Below are positions 22,141 through 33,544 of a stretch of 64,000 nucleotides of DNA, piece by piece. The translations under genes were made by a program, and so were the position numbers. The stretch is from positions 25,674,375 to 25,738,374 of the forward strand of contig NW_020954562.1 in assembly GCF_900497805.2 (NCBI RefSeq). Reading direction: 5' to 3'. This stretch comes from Vombatus ursinus. Lineage: Eukaryota > Chordata > Mammalia > Diprotodontia > Vombatidae. The notes below the pieces were generated by a model, which saw nothing but the letters and a program-made list of their open reading frames with translations, was not told where the DNA came from and did not search any database. Numbering within the stretch: position 1 is the first letter of the stretch; every line of letters begins with the position of its first letter.

Positions 22141-22195
22141 CCCCCAAAAAAAAAGAAAGAAGGAAGGAAGGAAGGAAGAAAGAAAGAGAGGAAAG
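22141..22195. repeat. A-rich/(GGAA)n tract
   Basis: Poly-A followed by gaag/ggaa units, adjoining the SINE on its right and perhaps grown from its tail. Confidence 0.75.
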
Positions 22196-22395
22196 TTTCT
22201 ACTATATGACAGGCATTTGGTCACATACGCTGTGAGAAAGGTGCTATTATTATCCCCAGGTTACACTTGAGGAAACTAAGGCAGACAGAGATTAAGTGAC
22301 TTTCCCAGTGTCACACAGTTAATGTTTGAGGCCATATTTAAACTCTGGTCTTCCTGACTACAGGCCAAGGACACCCATCTAGGTGCCTCTGAGGA
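22196..22395 (-). mobile_element. Mar1/MIR-like SINE
   Basis: On the plus strand it reads 'tatgacaggcatttggtcac', 'gaggaaactaaggcagacag', 'gtcacacagttaatgtttg' and 'aggtgcctctg' at the head. Confidence 0.8.
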
Positions 22396-22504
22396 GCAAA
22401 AACAAAAAAAACAAATGTACTATGTCAGAAAACTTCATTGGAGTAAAAAAACTGAGGCTTTTATGTTCCTGGTTGGATATTCAGTATATATACTATACAC
22501 TGTA

Positions 22505-22700
22505 AGTATAGAATCATAGATTTAGAGATGAATGGGACCAAAGAGGCCATATAGTTCCACTATTTCATTTTTACAGATAAGGAAAATGAGGCCCAGGGAA
22601 GTTAAATGATTTGCCCAAAGTCATATATGTAGTAAACATCAGAGGCAGAGTTAGAAGTCTTTGACTTTTACAGCAAATTTTCTTTCCACTGCCTCCTAAA
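22505..22700 (-). mobile_element. MIR-type SINE
   Basis: On the plus strand it reads 'gaatcatagatttagagatg', 'tttacagataaggaaaatga', 'ggcccagggaagttaaatg' and 'ttttctttccactgcc'. Confidence 0.8.
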
Positions 22701-23029
22701 GGTCTCTATTTCTCCCTTGGGAAAGTGTTAGAGCAGGACCTTCTAACAAGAGAGTAATTAACCTGGTCAGAAGCAAGTTCTCAGCATCAGCAGCTATCAT
22801 TCTGATCAAATGGCCAGATTCTAAGCTTCACTCATATCACACAGTCCCATCCAAGTGGTCCCCATTCTTTTTATCTATGATAGGAGCTGTCACCCATAGT
22901 TGCTACCTCAAAAGTTAGAATAATTCACCAAATCCTATGATTTTTTATTAAGTCCTTTATATTAGTATGCTTTTTTGCATTTAATTAGATTATATTTATA
23001 TGTTTTACATGCATTATATTTTGTGCATT
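22701..23029. other. unclassified stretch
   Basis: Nothing recognised apart from AT-rich runs near 22970-23040. Confidence 0.4.
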
Positions 23030-24080
23030 ATATTTATATGCTTTTTATATTTGATATTATTGACCATATTACCATCTGGATATTCTCTTTTCCCTGAATT
23101 CCATGATACCACAGTATTTTTTGTGTCTCCCTTATAGCTTTGCACTTTCTTCCTGACACTTTGTTGATGGTCTGGAAGATTCTCTCCTTGGCCTTCTTCT
23201 GTTTTCTTTCTTGGCATTCACAATTAGCTACCATGTCTTCAACTGGAATGTCTACTGAGATGATTTCTAAATTTATATATTCAGTCCTGACTTCTCTTTT
23301 GAGGACCAGATACACTTTTCCAACTACCTACATGTCATTTCTTCCTGGCTGCCCCTTGTGCCATTTCAAACATTTCATGTACAAAACCCACTGGACTTAT
23401 TATATTTCCTCTCAAAATCTGATCTTTCTTTTGACATTGCTATTTCTGGTACTGGCCTTATCATCCTCTCAGCCTTTCATGCTGGAAATCTTGAAGGTGT
23501 GTGGGTCTCTTCTCTCTTCCTTGCCCCTTTTATGTGGCAGTGAGGTTGACTGGGATTCATGAAGGCTTGAGTTCTAATCCTGCCTCAGATACTTATTAAC
23601 TATATGACCACAAGTAAGTCACTTAACCTTTCTCTCAGTCTTAGTTTCCTTGTCTCATGTCATCAGTAAAATTAGGGATAATAATACCTACCTTACCAGG
23701 TTGTTATGAGGATCAAATGAGATAATATAAGCAAAGTCCTTTGTAAACCTTAAAATGATATTTAACATTTAGCTGTTATTATTATGATCAGTCAGTTGTC
23801 AAGCCCTTTCTATTTTACTTCTTTCCTTCATATCCTTCTCTCTTCCCAGGATGATTAGCTTAGACACCATTCACACTTCTGTAGATTATTGTAATAGCTT
23901 CCCAGAAGGTATTCTGCCTTTTCTCCTGGCATTCTACCAATGTCCTTCAAAATGATAATTGTAATTTAGTAGAATATAAACTTTTTGAGGGCAGGGGCTA
24001 TTGCTCATCCTGTCTTTTATGCTTTTCACAGAGCACAAAATAAACTCTTAATGAATGCCTGTTGGATTGAATTGAGGTTT
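23030..24080 (+). mobile_element. L2 LINE, reverse-transcriptase C-terminus to tail, interrupted
   Basis: L2 landmarks run in order: 'attaccatctggatattctc', 'cacaattagctaccatgtc', 'atgtcatttcttcctggctg', 'cccttgtgccatttcaaac', then beyond a SINE 'gtagattattgtaatagc', and the tail 'aatataaactttttgaggg' to 'cctgttggattgaattgagg'. The central 3' part is missing. A 140-codon open frame (23140-23562) lies wholly in it and is not a host gene. Confidence 0.75.
23533..23790 (+). mobile_element. Mar1/MIR-like SINE inside L2
   Basis: It reads 'tgtggcagtgaggttgactg', 'tgcctcagatacttattaac', 'caagtaagtcacttaacc', 'gataataatacctaccttac' and 'taacatttagctgttatt'. It is nearly full length. Confidence 0.85.
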
Positions 24081-24957
24081 ATTTCCTCCAAGAATTCCTT
24101 GTGGTCAGCATGCTGTCAACTGTTGCATTTCAAATTCCCAGGCTCTAAGAGAGTATTTGATTGGGTGGTTAAGTGTTCTGAAAGTACAATGCAGATCTAA
24201 GACCTCTGTCTCTCTTGCCACCAGTTTTTCAATCTTCACTTTCCATTTCTACTTTAGCAAGTATCCTTACCACCTGCTGCTGACCAGAAAGAGAATGCTG
24301 TTAATCTCAACAGGACTTCAACCATTCTTTTCCACAAGAGCTAGTCACTAGTGCTCACTGCCTTGATCTTTACCAAAATTTTTCTTATCTGATGGTTTTC
24401 AACTGTTCTATTAAAGCTTGTTACTCTCTATAGAAGATTGCTCCTTTCTTTGGGAACTGTGATCTTTGTGCTTTTCAAATCTGCACTGTCAACACATAGT
24501 TTTGCTATATGAGTAGCAATTAAGCCAATATCATCAGTGTTCAAGAATATGTGAAAATCTCATTGAATGATCATTCTGTGAAAGATCACATCCCTGTTTT
24601 GCAAATCCAATGAAGTTAAAAAAAAAACTCTTTATAATTCCATATTTCCTAAAATAGCTTGTAAATAAGTACCTTGCCTTCTTGAAGTCCACAGAATGGT
24701 GTTTTTTTGATTTGTTTGTTTGTTTGTTTACTAGATCTCACTCCTTCCTTAAATGAAGAGAGTCTAAGTATTCCTGCTGGCAAGAAACTCATTGCTAGTC
24801 TCACTATGTTAACGAAGGGAACAATCAGACAGCTTGATTTCTTTCGTTTTTGGGTCCTCAGTCTGTGCCATGATTCCTTAGCATCTCAGTAAATACTGTT
24901 TGGGATAATAATAAAAGAGAGTTTCCAATGTAAGAATCACTGAAAATAACACAAGGA
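24081..24957. other. unclassified stretch
   Basis: Nothing recognised apart from a short (GTTT)n run near 24712-24730. Short open frames here have no recognisable domain. Confidence 0.4.
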
Positions 24958-25065
24958 GTGAAAAGTAGAATATAAGTTGCTTGAGGGCAGGAACTATTTG
25001 GGTGTTTTTGTACTACTGGCACCTGGGACAGTGCCTGGACAATAGCAGGGTCTTGACTGTTGCAA
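24958..25065 (+). mobile_element. L2 tail
   Basis: It reads 'agaatataagttgcttgagg', 'gcaggaactatttgggtg' and 'ggacagtgcctggacaatag'. Confidence 0.65.
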
Positions 25066-25771
25066 GTAGTTTACACTTGCTTTCTCTTCCTCTGAATGTA
25101 CTCTATTAAAGTAGTGCTTCTCTCTAAATTTTAAAGCCATCATTATTAATAAAGGAAAAATATCAAGGTTGTGGTCTTTTCCCTAAATAAAATTTTCTAA
25201 CTATTTTGATTTTAAATCAATCCATCCATATTAGATTAGATATAAAAATACATGTCTTGTGTCTTTAAGATGGCACACTGTAATGTTCATATTAATTTTT
25301 GTCATACTTTCAAATATTTGATTGAATTCACCAAACGTTTATTAAATTCCACTTTTCTAGAAGCTGGGAACACAAAGATCAAAAAATAACTGTTTCCCTG
25401 ACATCAAGGAGCTTACAATCTAGTAGGGTGAGTGATGTACAGATTTAAAAAAAATAGTTATTATATGAGTTAGCACATGATAAATATAAAAAGGTTAACT
25501 AGAAAGGTAAGAATGATTAGGGAGCCATGGGCCATTTCTAGCTCAGAGGATGAGGTGATCTATCTGGTAGAGGGGCCACCAAAGCTGAATCTTGAAAGAA
25601 AGGAAGAGTTTCAACAAATGAGATGAGGAAGAAGTCCATTTCAGGCATGAGAGTTAGCATGCACAAAGGTCAGAGAAGGAGAGGAGAGGATAAGATCAAG
25701 GAATGATGAATGATTGGAAGATTAGAGGATCCCAGATTTAGAGCTGGAAAGAAACTCATAGATCCTGTAGC

Positions 25772-25787
25772 CCAACACCCATATTTT
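25772..25787 (+). repeat. target-site duplication, left copy
   Basis: ccaacacccatatttt here matches ccaacaaccatatttt at 25943-25958 with one mismatch. Confidence 0.85.
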
Positions 25788-25942
25788 GTTCTTTTTTTTT
25801 TTTTTAGGCTAGGCAATGGGGTTAAGTGACTTGCCCATGGTCACACAGCTAGTAAGTGTTATGTGTCTGAGGCCGGATTTGAACTCAGGTCCTCTTGACT
25901 CCAGGGCTGGTGCTGTATCCACTGTGCCACCTAGCTGCCCCC
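25788..25942 (-). mobile_element. young Mar1/SINE1-like SINE
   Basis: It is a complete short SINE in reverse orientation: poly-T at the left, 'tggggttaagtgacttgcc', 'gtcacacagctagtaagtg', 'gaggccggatttgaactcag', and the head 'ccacctagctgcc' at the right. It has a 16-bp target-site duplication. Its sequence stays close to the 44249-44406 copy, so both are among the youngest insertions here. Confidence 0.9.
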
Positions 25943-25958
25943 CCAACAACCATATTTT
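25943..25958 (+). repeat. target-site duplication, right copy
   Basis: ccaacaaccatatttt; see the left copy at 25772-25787. Confidence 0.85.
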
Positions 25959-26158
25959 AAACATGAGGAAATTAAGAACTGGGGAGGCAAAGGGAGTATA
26001 CCTAATGTCACATACATAGTAAACATCAAAGCTGAGGTCTAAACCCATTTGATCCCAGACTCACTGTTAGTGATACCTTAATAATGGCTGGCCTTTGTCC
26101 CCCACCTCCATCCCGGCACACACTGTATCAATATCACTGGGATACTGAGTGTATGGAG

Positions 26159-26364
26159 CAGGATTCTTAATCTTTTTTGTGTATCATGGACCCTTGTGCT
26201 AGTCTAGTGACCCTTGTGGCAGTCTGGTAAAGCCTATGCGTACTTTTTCCTGTATAAAATACAGGCAACCTAAATTGAAATAGTTATGAATACACACACA
26301 CACACACACACACGTATATGCAAATATGTGTACAAGTGCACAGATCCCTGGTTAAGAAGCCCTG
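26159..26364 (+). mobile_element. hAT-type MITE
   Basis: The left end is CAGGATTCTTAATC. The right end, read in reverse, is CAGGGCTTCTTAACC, giving terminal inverted repeats of about 14 bp of hAT type. The flanking octamers gtatggag and gtatagat fit a decayed 8-bp target-site duplication. The interior shares 'gcagtctggtaaagcctatg' with the copy at 7215-7742. It is about 206 bp with a CA microsatellite and no transposase. Confidence 0.7.
26291..26313. repeat. (CA)n microsatellite
   Basis: Pure CA run inside the MITE. Confidence 0.95.
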
Positions 26365-26690
26365 GTATAGATGGAAGCTACGTTAAAAAAGGACTTAAAG
26401 GTAAATTGAGCAACAATGTGGAGAACTTTGAATGCCGGGATAAGGAGTTTGAATTTTATCCTGTAGGCAAAGGAGAGCCACTGAAGGGTTTGAGGGGCTG
26501 GGAAAGTGTGGAGAGTAATGCCATGAAACTTGTATACTAGAAAGATTATTTTGTTGGAAGTGCTGTTATGGATAGATTGGAGAGGGGAGAGCCTGTAGGC
26601 AATATAATACATTAGGAGGCTAGGAGGTTAGAACAGTCTAGGTGAGAAGTAATTAAGGCCAGAACCAACAGGATAAGTGATATACACATC

Positions 26691-27305
26691 CAACAGGTAA
26701 ATATTTATTCTGAAGATTCCATTTTCCCTTTACCTAAACTTAACTCTCCTTTGAAATGATTTGGAATTCAAATACCTTTTGAATTAACAGTGAAGTTAGC
26801 TTGGGACCAATTATATTTTCTACCATTTTCTCTCAGGCAATCCTTCACAGTGGTAGTAGGAGCCAGGGAACAGGCTGATGTTTGAAGTAAAGCTTGTCCA
26901 AGCCTTCGAGCCTTCAAGTACTGGAGTGGAATCTAGTTAATATCTTCAATTATTTTTAGCCAAATTAACTATATAATGACTCTAACAAATTGAACGTTTT
27001 TAGCATGCCCACAATACTCATGTGATTTCATATCAATTAATACCAGACAGATGGTTTCACTTCAAAACCACTTAGCCACATCCAAAGACTTTATAGTATA
27101 TATATAAATCTGGCTCTTGAAATCTTACTCTATGACTCTCTAAACACTACTATATAAATGAACAATGGAGATTGAAATTATTTTTCTGTGCTGGGCTCAA
27201 GCAAAGCTAAAACACTTCCCCTAAAGTTCTAGGTTTTCCTGTAATAATGTAGCACATTGAAAGATGGAGTTTTAGTAACTATTTAACCATTAGGTACATT
27301 GCAAC
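26691..27305. other. unclassified stretch
   Basis: No gene or nameable repeat is seen. Confidence 0.4.
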
Positions 27306-27565
27306 ATTTTATACCTGTGTCTCTCTTTTTGTGTGTTTGTTTCTGTCTCTCTGTGTCTTTGTCTGACTGTCTCTCTATCCCCCTTCCTTTCTCTCTTGTT
27401 CTTCAGTTGCTCTCCCTCCAGTCTCTCTCAAGTTGATTTGCCTCTCTATCTTTGTCTCTGTCTCTACCTCTGCCTCTTTGTCTCTGTTTCTCTCTTTGTC
27501 TCTTTGTCTGCCTCTGTCTGTCTCCTTCCACCCCTTCCCCGCTCTTCCTCCCTCCCTCTCTAATG
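27306..27565. repeat. CT-rich low-complexity tract
   Basis: A run of tctctg, tctttg and ctctctc units of about 260 bp. Open frames in all directions give LSLSLC- or RQRQR-type artefacts. Confidence 0.9.
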
Positions 27566-27928
27566 GAGCACTGACTGTCCATGATGTCCTTCACCGTCAG
27601 CACAGGACCAGCTTATCCTCTATGTTCTCTTGATTACATTTTGCATTCCTTTTTTCTGTTGGTTTTAAAGAAAGTTCCTTAGCAGTTATAAGTTATATCC
27701 TATTCATATTCACCATTGCCTTCTATAGGGTATTAATTTTTTAATTCATTGTACACTATTATATTTAACTTTAACACTGGTAAAATGTTGGTCTTAGAAA
27801 AATAAGGCTTTGTTGGCATGGGAAGCTTGGGATTATTAAAGGAGCTTTGCAATTTTCCAAAAACAGTCAAGTTACCTATTCTCCTCCTGTTCATCTATGG
27901 GACCAACTTGTTAGACAGCTGAAATGTC
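27566..27928. other. unclassified stretch
   Basis: Nothing recognised. Confidence 0.4.
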
Positions 27929-28070
27929 AAATACATACATACATACATACACACACAAACACATACACATATACACATGTATTCACACATAATGTATGTA
28001 TACATGATGGTTCAGATATATGTGTGTAGATTAATATATATACTATATATATCATTTGTGTGTATGTGTA

Positions 28071-28116
<46 letters not shown>
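27929..28116. repeat. compound (ATAC)n/(CA)n/(TG)n/(AG)n microsatellite
   Basis: ATAC and CA units at 27929-28000, TA-rich sequence to 28050, TG at about 28056-28091 and pure AG at 28092-28116. Confidence 0.9.
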
Positions 28117-28335
28117 GCAATGTTGTGTTGTGAACAGAGACCTTGTCTTGAAACCAGAAAGAACTAGGTTCAAGTCCTGCCTCTGATATTTAGTGCCTGT
28201 GTGACCCTAGACAACTCACTTAACCTCTCAGTTTTCTAAGCAACTCTAGAGCTAAAATATTCAAAAAAGTCACCAACCTTGAATTAGTAGATGGAGTTTC
28301 CCACCAATGAAATCAAAGGCCTAGTTTCTGAGTGA
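28117..28335 (+). mobile_element. tRNA-derived SINE with distinct 3' body
   Basis: It reads 'gtgttgtgaacagagacc', 'aggttcaagtcctgcctctg', 'tgtgaccctagacaactc', 'taagcaactctagagct' and 'atggagtttcccaccaatga'. It is the same SINE type as 15021-15232. Confidence 0.75.
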
Positions 28336-28425
28336 GTGTATATATGTATGCATGTACGTATATACATATATATACATACATGTATTATGTATGCATCTAT
28401 CTATCCATCTGTCTAACATACACAT
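28336..28425. repeat. (TATG)n/(TA)n/(TCTA)n microsatellite
   Basis: Mixed tatg, tata, tgta and tcta units directly after the SINE. Confidence 0.8.
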
Positions 28426-29787
28426 AATAAGCCATTAAGTTGGCCTTTCAGATAGCTGGCATGCATCTTTCCCTCATATTTGAGATGTTTTGTTAGTCCA
28501 CACCTGTTTTGTTCAGTGAATCCTATTTTATTCATGTTTGTTATGGAAGGAAGGAGAGGTGCTGGAAAGCTATACTCCTGTGCCGCTTTGATGACTAGAT
28601 CTTCTGATCTATAGTAGCTAGTACTTCAAAACTTTTATAAGAACGAAAAGGTATATTCATTAAGGTTCAGAATATCCAGAGTCAAGTGTTCCTGCCATAA
28701 CTAAACATGAAAGAATAAAAAGAAAAAAATAGAGATGAAGGGGATGGAGGGGAACACAGTCCTTTTGTATTTTTTATATAATTGTTGACTCATTCCTCAA
28801 GAGCACAAAAAAAGTTAGTCTTTGAACTAAAACACAATAATTTTACATAACCCAAGCATTTTCAGATTTAATTCTTCTGTTGAATTCCTGTCCCTCTTCC
28901 CCACTTCCTCTGTCTAATTTTCGTCTCTTCTTTTCTTTCTGCTACTAGAATCCACAAGTGAAATCAGTGCTACTGCCTTGTTTTTCAAAAGTTCCCAAAC
29001 TCTGAGCACTAAAGTAATATATAATTTGTATATAATTTTAGTGTGGCCTACATCCAAACATTTAAAACACAATAAAAATAAATTAATTACTGTAACCTAT
29101 AACACAGCTACTGAAGTCTCATATGCAGAGAATGATACCCAGGAAATGCATAGGGGATTTTTAAAAAGGCAATCAATTTGATCGCATCTCAGATTAAGAG
29201 TTGCACACCACGCAACACTGGAGCCAAGATTGTCGCTCATCAACCCTGATTAAACTCCTAAGATCATTAACAATAGCCCTGAGACTGCTCTATATATAGG
29301 AAAGTGCTTTTTGACAAGCTATATTATGTATTTTCTTTGCCAGAAAGTCCAAAAGATGGAGAAAACCACAGTTGGCCAAAGTAGTAGATGACTGAGCTAG
29401 TTTCCTCTGAATTGATTTTTCCCATACAAATATCAGGATAATGTGGCAAGGGAATCAGTATTTATTTATACTATTTTTACAATGCACATTTATACTGGAT
29501 TTACTATTTTTCAAAGTAAGTTATGAACCACTTCCAACTTTGTTTTAAATAGTTTGGTTGCAAGGGCAAACCATTAATGCCAAAAATTTATATTAGGGGC
29601 ACACCATCTCTAGAGTTTATTTTTCACAAAGTGAGCCCAAAAGAAAACAGAAAAGAAACAAACAAATAAAAAGCAAATTGCCTCTAGTGGTTAGCTCCAT
29701 TTTTAAGCTACTTTTTCATTCATTTGACAAATATTTATTGACAAATATTTGTTCTATTGTACATTAACAGAAGTATGATATTCAAAA
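28426..29787. other. unclassified, largely repeat-poor stretch
   Basis: About 1.35 kb with few recognisable repeats, apart from a possible reversed L2 tail near 29715-29760 containing a duplicated 'gacaaatattt'. No open frame over 70 codons. It is one of the longer repeat-poor islands here and so a candidate for conserved non-coding DNA, unproven. Confidence 0.4.
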
Positions 29788-30795
29788 CCAGGGATGTGAC
29801 ACTACAGCTTATATCCTCATCAAACTACATCTAGAGTATCGTTTTTAGTTCTGGTTATATTACATCTGGACATCCATTTTAGGGGGAAAATGTTGACAAG
29901 ATGGAAGCTGTCTGAAGGAAGAAGGGATTTGAAAGCAGTTCAGATAAAGGTGACAATGAATGGTAAGGACAAAAAAAAGTGTTGGGGGGGAGGATTTTAG
30001 ATTTTCATTGAGAGACCAAAACAGATCAAAGACAGGAAAGAATTGCTGCTTGGCATGAAGGGGATGATGTTAATGGTTGAAGACAGGAGCAGAGAACTCT
30101 TGCCTTGCTTCTCTGTTCTTACCAAGATTAATGATCCTACAACTTAGAAAGATATAACCGAAAATAAAAAGTTAACAGAGAGCTGATGATCTCAAGTAAA
30201 TGGAGAGACATGGTAAGAGAGCACTTAACTGACTTTAGTGAGTTCAGTGGGACTTGGATTAACTAGATCCAAGACTACTAAAAGAACAATTGTTGTGATT
30301 TTAAGTTTTTGTCAACTATCTCTGAAAAACTCTGGGAAAAGAGAATGGCATCATAGGCTTGGAGACAGGTAAATGTTATCTTACTTTCCAAAATAAAAAA
30401 AGGGAAGAGAGCATAGTCTATAAATTACTGGCAGTGAGGTTGACTTCAATTCCTAGCAAAATTGTAGAATGTATTATTAAAGGGATGGTTTATGAGCATT
30501 TAGAAAGGGGAGCAGTGGATCAATAAAAAACCCAGCATGGTTTCATCAAAAACAGGTCATGCAAGACTGATCTCATTTCCTTTTTGACAGGGTTACTACA
30601 CTGGTAGATCAGGAGTATGATATAGATATAGTTTACATAGATTTCAGAAAAAGAAAAAAATGGACAAGGCCTTTCATGCTATCATTGTAGACATGATAGA
30701 GGGATATGAGCTATGTAATAGTACAGTTCTGTAGAATTAGAATTGATCAAATGACCAGGACCAAAGAGTAGTAATTAATAGGTCAATTCCAATTT
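29788..30795 (+). mobile_element. L3/CR1-type LINE, two pieces
   Basis: 29788-29960 matches the L3 3' part ('aaactacatctagagtatcg', 'tagttctggttatattac', 'gttgacaagatggaagc'). 29970-30795 matches reverse-transcriptase sequence in forward order ('agcatagtctataaattac', 'tcaattcctagcaaaattg', 'agcatggtttcatcaaaaac', 'caaagagtagtaattaatag'). The 3' piece precedes the internal piece, so these are two insertions or one rearranged one. Confidence 0.7.
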
Positions 30796-32310
30796 GAATG
30801 ACCCTTTCTGTATCCTCACAAGTTATGTCCCTTTAATAATACATTCTAAATTTTTGTCAGGAATCAATCAAGCCCTCTAATCTATAGTTTATAGACCCTA
30901 TTCTCTTCCCTTTGTTGAAAATTGGGACAACATTTTCCCTGTTGTAATCCTGGGGTACATTTCATGTTTTCTGTACTCTTACAGTGATCCCTGAGAGAAA
31001 CTCATCAATCATGTATACCAATTCTTTCAGTGCCCTGGAATGGAATGTATATGGGCTTGATAAATTGAATAAATCATGGATAGCTAGGTGCTGTCTTATT
31101 ACTGAAACTCCCAACTTATCTTTGGTTTCAACTCCTTAGTAGCCATTTTGGTTCTGTCCTATCCAGTCCAAATTTCATCCTTCTTAGGAGAGAAAATGGA
31201 AGAAAAATGAGTCAAATATTTCTGCATCCTTTCTGGTGGTCATTATTATCTTATCCATTCTGAATAATTGTTTTACTCCCTTCTGTGATCATTTATGGCA
31301 AGCCTCAGCTTATTCTGAGCCTTAGCACTCCTGAAACTACTGTGACAGGACAAAGCTATTTTCCTCTATTTGTCCTCCTTAATCTACCCTACATTCTATC
31401 TTCTATATATGTCTTTTTAAAAGCTACTTTGGTTGAGCTTCCTGTTCATCAACAGTCTCTTTAGATAACTGTTCTTTTTCTTCCTCATCAAATTATTTGC
31501 CTTTATTTCTTCAGCATTTGATTTTTTTAAAGCATTCCTTCTGTCCTTGAATGACTTCCTCTGAATTTTACCAGTTTTGATCAATTTACCAAGAATTTTA
31601 CCAGTCCCTTCTCTGAACCTCCTGAAGCCTTTTCTCCCAAAATTTAGAATGCTTGTCAGACTATCCCCAGATTTTCTTTCATTTTCTGATATGAATTCTG
31701 AAAAGTGGTGGTCATGCTCCTCCTCCCCCCCTTGAAGTTTCCATTATTCCTAGTTGAGGACCCATTTCTTCTTTGTTGGTCAGAATCAAAACCTGATTAG
31801 AATTTCTCATTGCTTCTTTCATCATTTCAAAAATGAAATTATCATGAAGGCAAGCCAAGAACATTTTAGCTCCCCTGAATTAGCAAAAGGAAAGCTCCAT
31901 CAGATATCTAGATATTTGAAATTTATCATTATTTATACATCATATCTATACACTAGGCTTGTGATTTGTTTCCTGAACCACTCATCTATTTGTTCTTATC
32001 CAGGTAGTCTGTAGTATACTTACATGACATTGATTTTTGTTTCTCCTCCAGTGATCTCTACCCAGATATTCTGTGCCATTCTTCTGCCTTCTACTTCCTG
32101 GTTTTGCTAACATGAATATATCTTCTTTTATAATACTGTTCTACTGCTACATTCTCTTCCTTTTGATCAGGTATATTTTTCCCAAGCCATACTCTAGTCA
32201 TGAATCCCATACTATCAAGTCTTAGTGATGATACCTGTGAGATCAAATTTTCCTACCTACATTTGAAGCCCTAATTCACCTACTTTGTTACCTATAACAT
32301 TGAAAACTTT
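30796..32310 (-). mobile_element. L3/CR1-type LINE, 5' to middle part
   Basis: On the plus strand it reads the reverse complement of the RT upstream region ('ctatagtttatagaccctat', 'aaaattgggacaacattttc', 'atagctaggtgctgtcttat') and then the endonuclease/RT linker part ('gagcttcctgttcatcaac', 'tcctgaagccttttctccc', 'tggtcagaatcaaaacctg'). No open frame is preserved. It overlaps in element position with the plus-strand piece on its left. Confidence 0.65.
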
Positions 32311-32925
32311 TGAATTGACAAATTAAACCATGACTTTTTATGTCAGCTGCTCTCTAGGGCTTTGTCATCAGTTAATTTTTGGTTGTCTCCACAGCTGTTG
32401 TTCTTCTTCCTATACTGTTGCTACTTTCTGTGGCATTTCCTTTTCATCAGGGTTACTAGACAGATAGGGAAGGGGGATGATAGCTGGTTCACAAAAATTT
32501 CTCAAAACAGAACAAAACATTGTACAGGAATTCTCATGCTAGGTATGCATGTGTAGGTGAGTATATATGTATATACATATAAATATGCATATTTACATAT
32601 ATCACTACTTTTTCTAATATTTATCTGTTATATGTATCATGCATAGCTTGGTTCAAAGAGGTGGCACATACAGGATCATGATAGTTGATTGTTAATTGTT
32701 TGGTGTGAGAATTTATACCTCACAAGTTGATTAATTGTTTTCTTGATTGTCTGTACTTGATAAAGTGATGGAGAAAAGGTTAATAATGCAGATTCAACTT
32801 AGAAGTGTGTACTGAACATATAACTCCTCCCCTCCCCCCACCAAGGCTGATTGTTAGACATATACTAATAAATCTTTGACTTAGGGGTGTAGGGTGGGTA
32901 GGGCATTCACTGGTATGTAGGAAGA
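32311..32925. other. unclassified, with a TA/CA tract at about 32557-32605
   Basis: No gene is seen. An AT-rich tatg/cata microsatellite lies in the middle. Confidence 0.45.
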
Positions 32926-33040
32926 CTTGACAACAGACTGAATACAGGGAGTGAAGGAGAGGAAAGACTGGAGAATAACTTTAAAGTTGCAAGCCTTCCT
33001 AACACCCAATTTAATGATGTTCTATCTACCATGAATTTAA
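32926..33040 (-). mobile_element. L2 fragment, left arm
   Basis: 'ttgacaacagactgaatac' and 'ataactttaaagttgcaagc' match the reverse complement of the L2 region that reads as plus-strand sequence at 33545-33658. Confidence 0.5.
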
Positions 33041-33544
33041 AAATTATGAGTGTATGTATGCACGTATGCATGTATGCATGCATACAAATGTGCAGCTTTA
33101 TGTATCTATACGTACATAGACATACATAGAAGCACGTATACACATAGACTTTCATAGGTGCTTTCTAGAGTATTGAGATATATCTATACCTATATCTATA
33201 TATGTATATAGATATAAATATATATAGTATTTGTTTTGGTGTGTACTCAATACTCTACCATGAAGTGATGCATTTGAAGAGGAAAAACTACACATACACA
33301 CAGAGAGATTACATATACATATAGGTATACAGAGCTACTTTCTCCCTCTCTCTTTATATATATACACATACATACATACATATATATATAATAGCATATA
33401 AATTCGCACAGTTCACCTCTTCTGAAATCAATTGAACAATTAATACAATCATAGCCTTTTTAGAAAATCATAGACTATATATGTACACATCTATGTAGAC
33501 ATATGTGCATATACACATATGTGTGTACATGTATTTTTTCTCTC
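33041..33544. repeat. AT-rich (TATG/TACA/TA)n microsatellite cluster
   Basis: Long mixed tetranucleotide and dinucleotide runs. It includes a perfect 12-bp inverted repeat, tagagtattgag at 33170-33181 and ctcaatactcta at 33246-33257, and the 63-bp unit at 33408-33470. Confidence 0.8.
33408..33470 (+). repeat. 63-bp direct repeat, copy 1
   Basis: The block with 'cacctcttctgaaatcaatt' and 'acaatcatagccttttt' occurs again at 36615-36678 with about 90% identity. Here it is bounded on both sides by microsatellite sequence. Confidence 0.8.

Larger units (their letters stand above)
25727..26065 (-). mobile_element. MIR-type SINE split by a younger SINE
   Basis: The left part 'cccagatttagagctggaaa' and the right part 'acatgaggaaattaagaac', 'catacatagtaaacatcaaag' are the two parts of one minus-strand SINE, separated at the target-site duplication of the insert at 25788-25942. 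Confidence 0.7.
25320..26690 (-). mobile_element. L2 LINE, 3' half, interrupted by SINEs and a MITE
   Basis: The right-hand block (26380-26690) reads 'gagaactttgaatgccggga', 'tttgaattttatcctgtag', 'gagagccactgaagggtttg' and 'aggaggctaggaggttag'. The left-hand block (25320-25725) holds the tail: 'ccaaacgtttattaaattcc' and 'aaggagcttacaatctag'. Between them lie a split SINE and a hAT-type MITE. Confidence 0.75.

Noticed and set aside
23140-23562. 140-codon plus-strand open frame
   Set aside because: It lies within L2 sequence whose landmarks are clear, and is not the L2 protein frame over its length.
25809-26048. Open frames with MGLSDLP..VTQLVSV or similar, here and at 44281-44520
   Set aside because: Both are chance translations of the same Mar1-like SINE; the similarity is due to the SINE, not a gene family.
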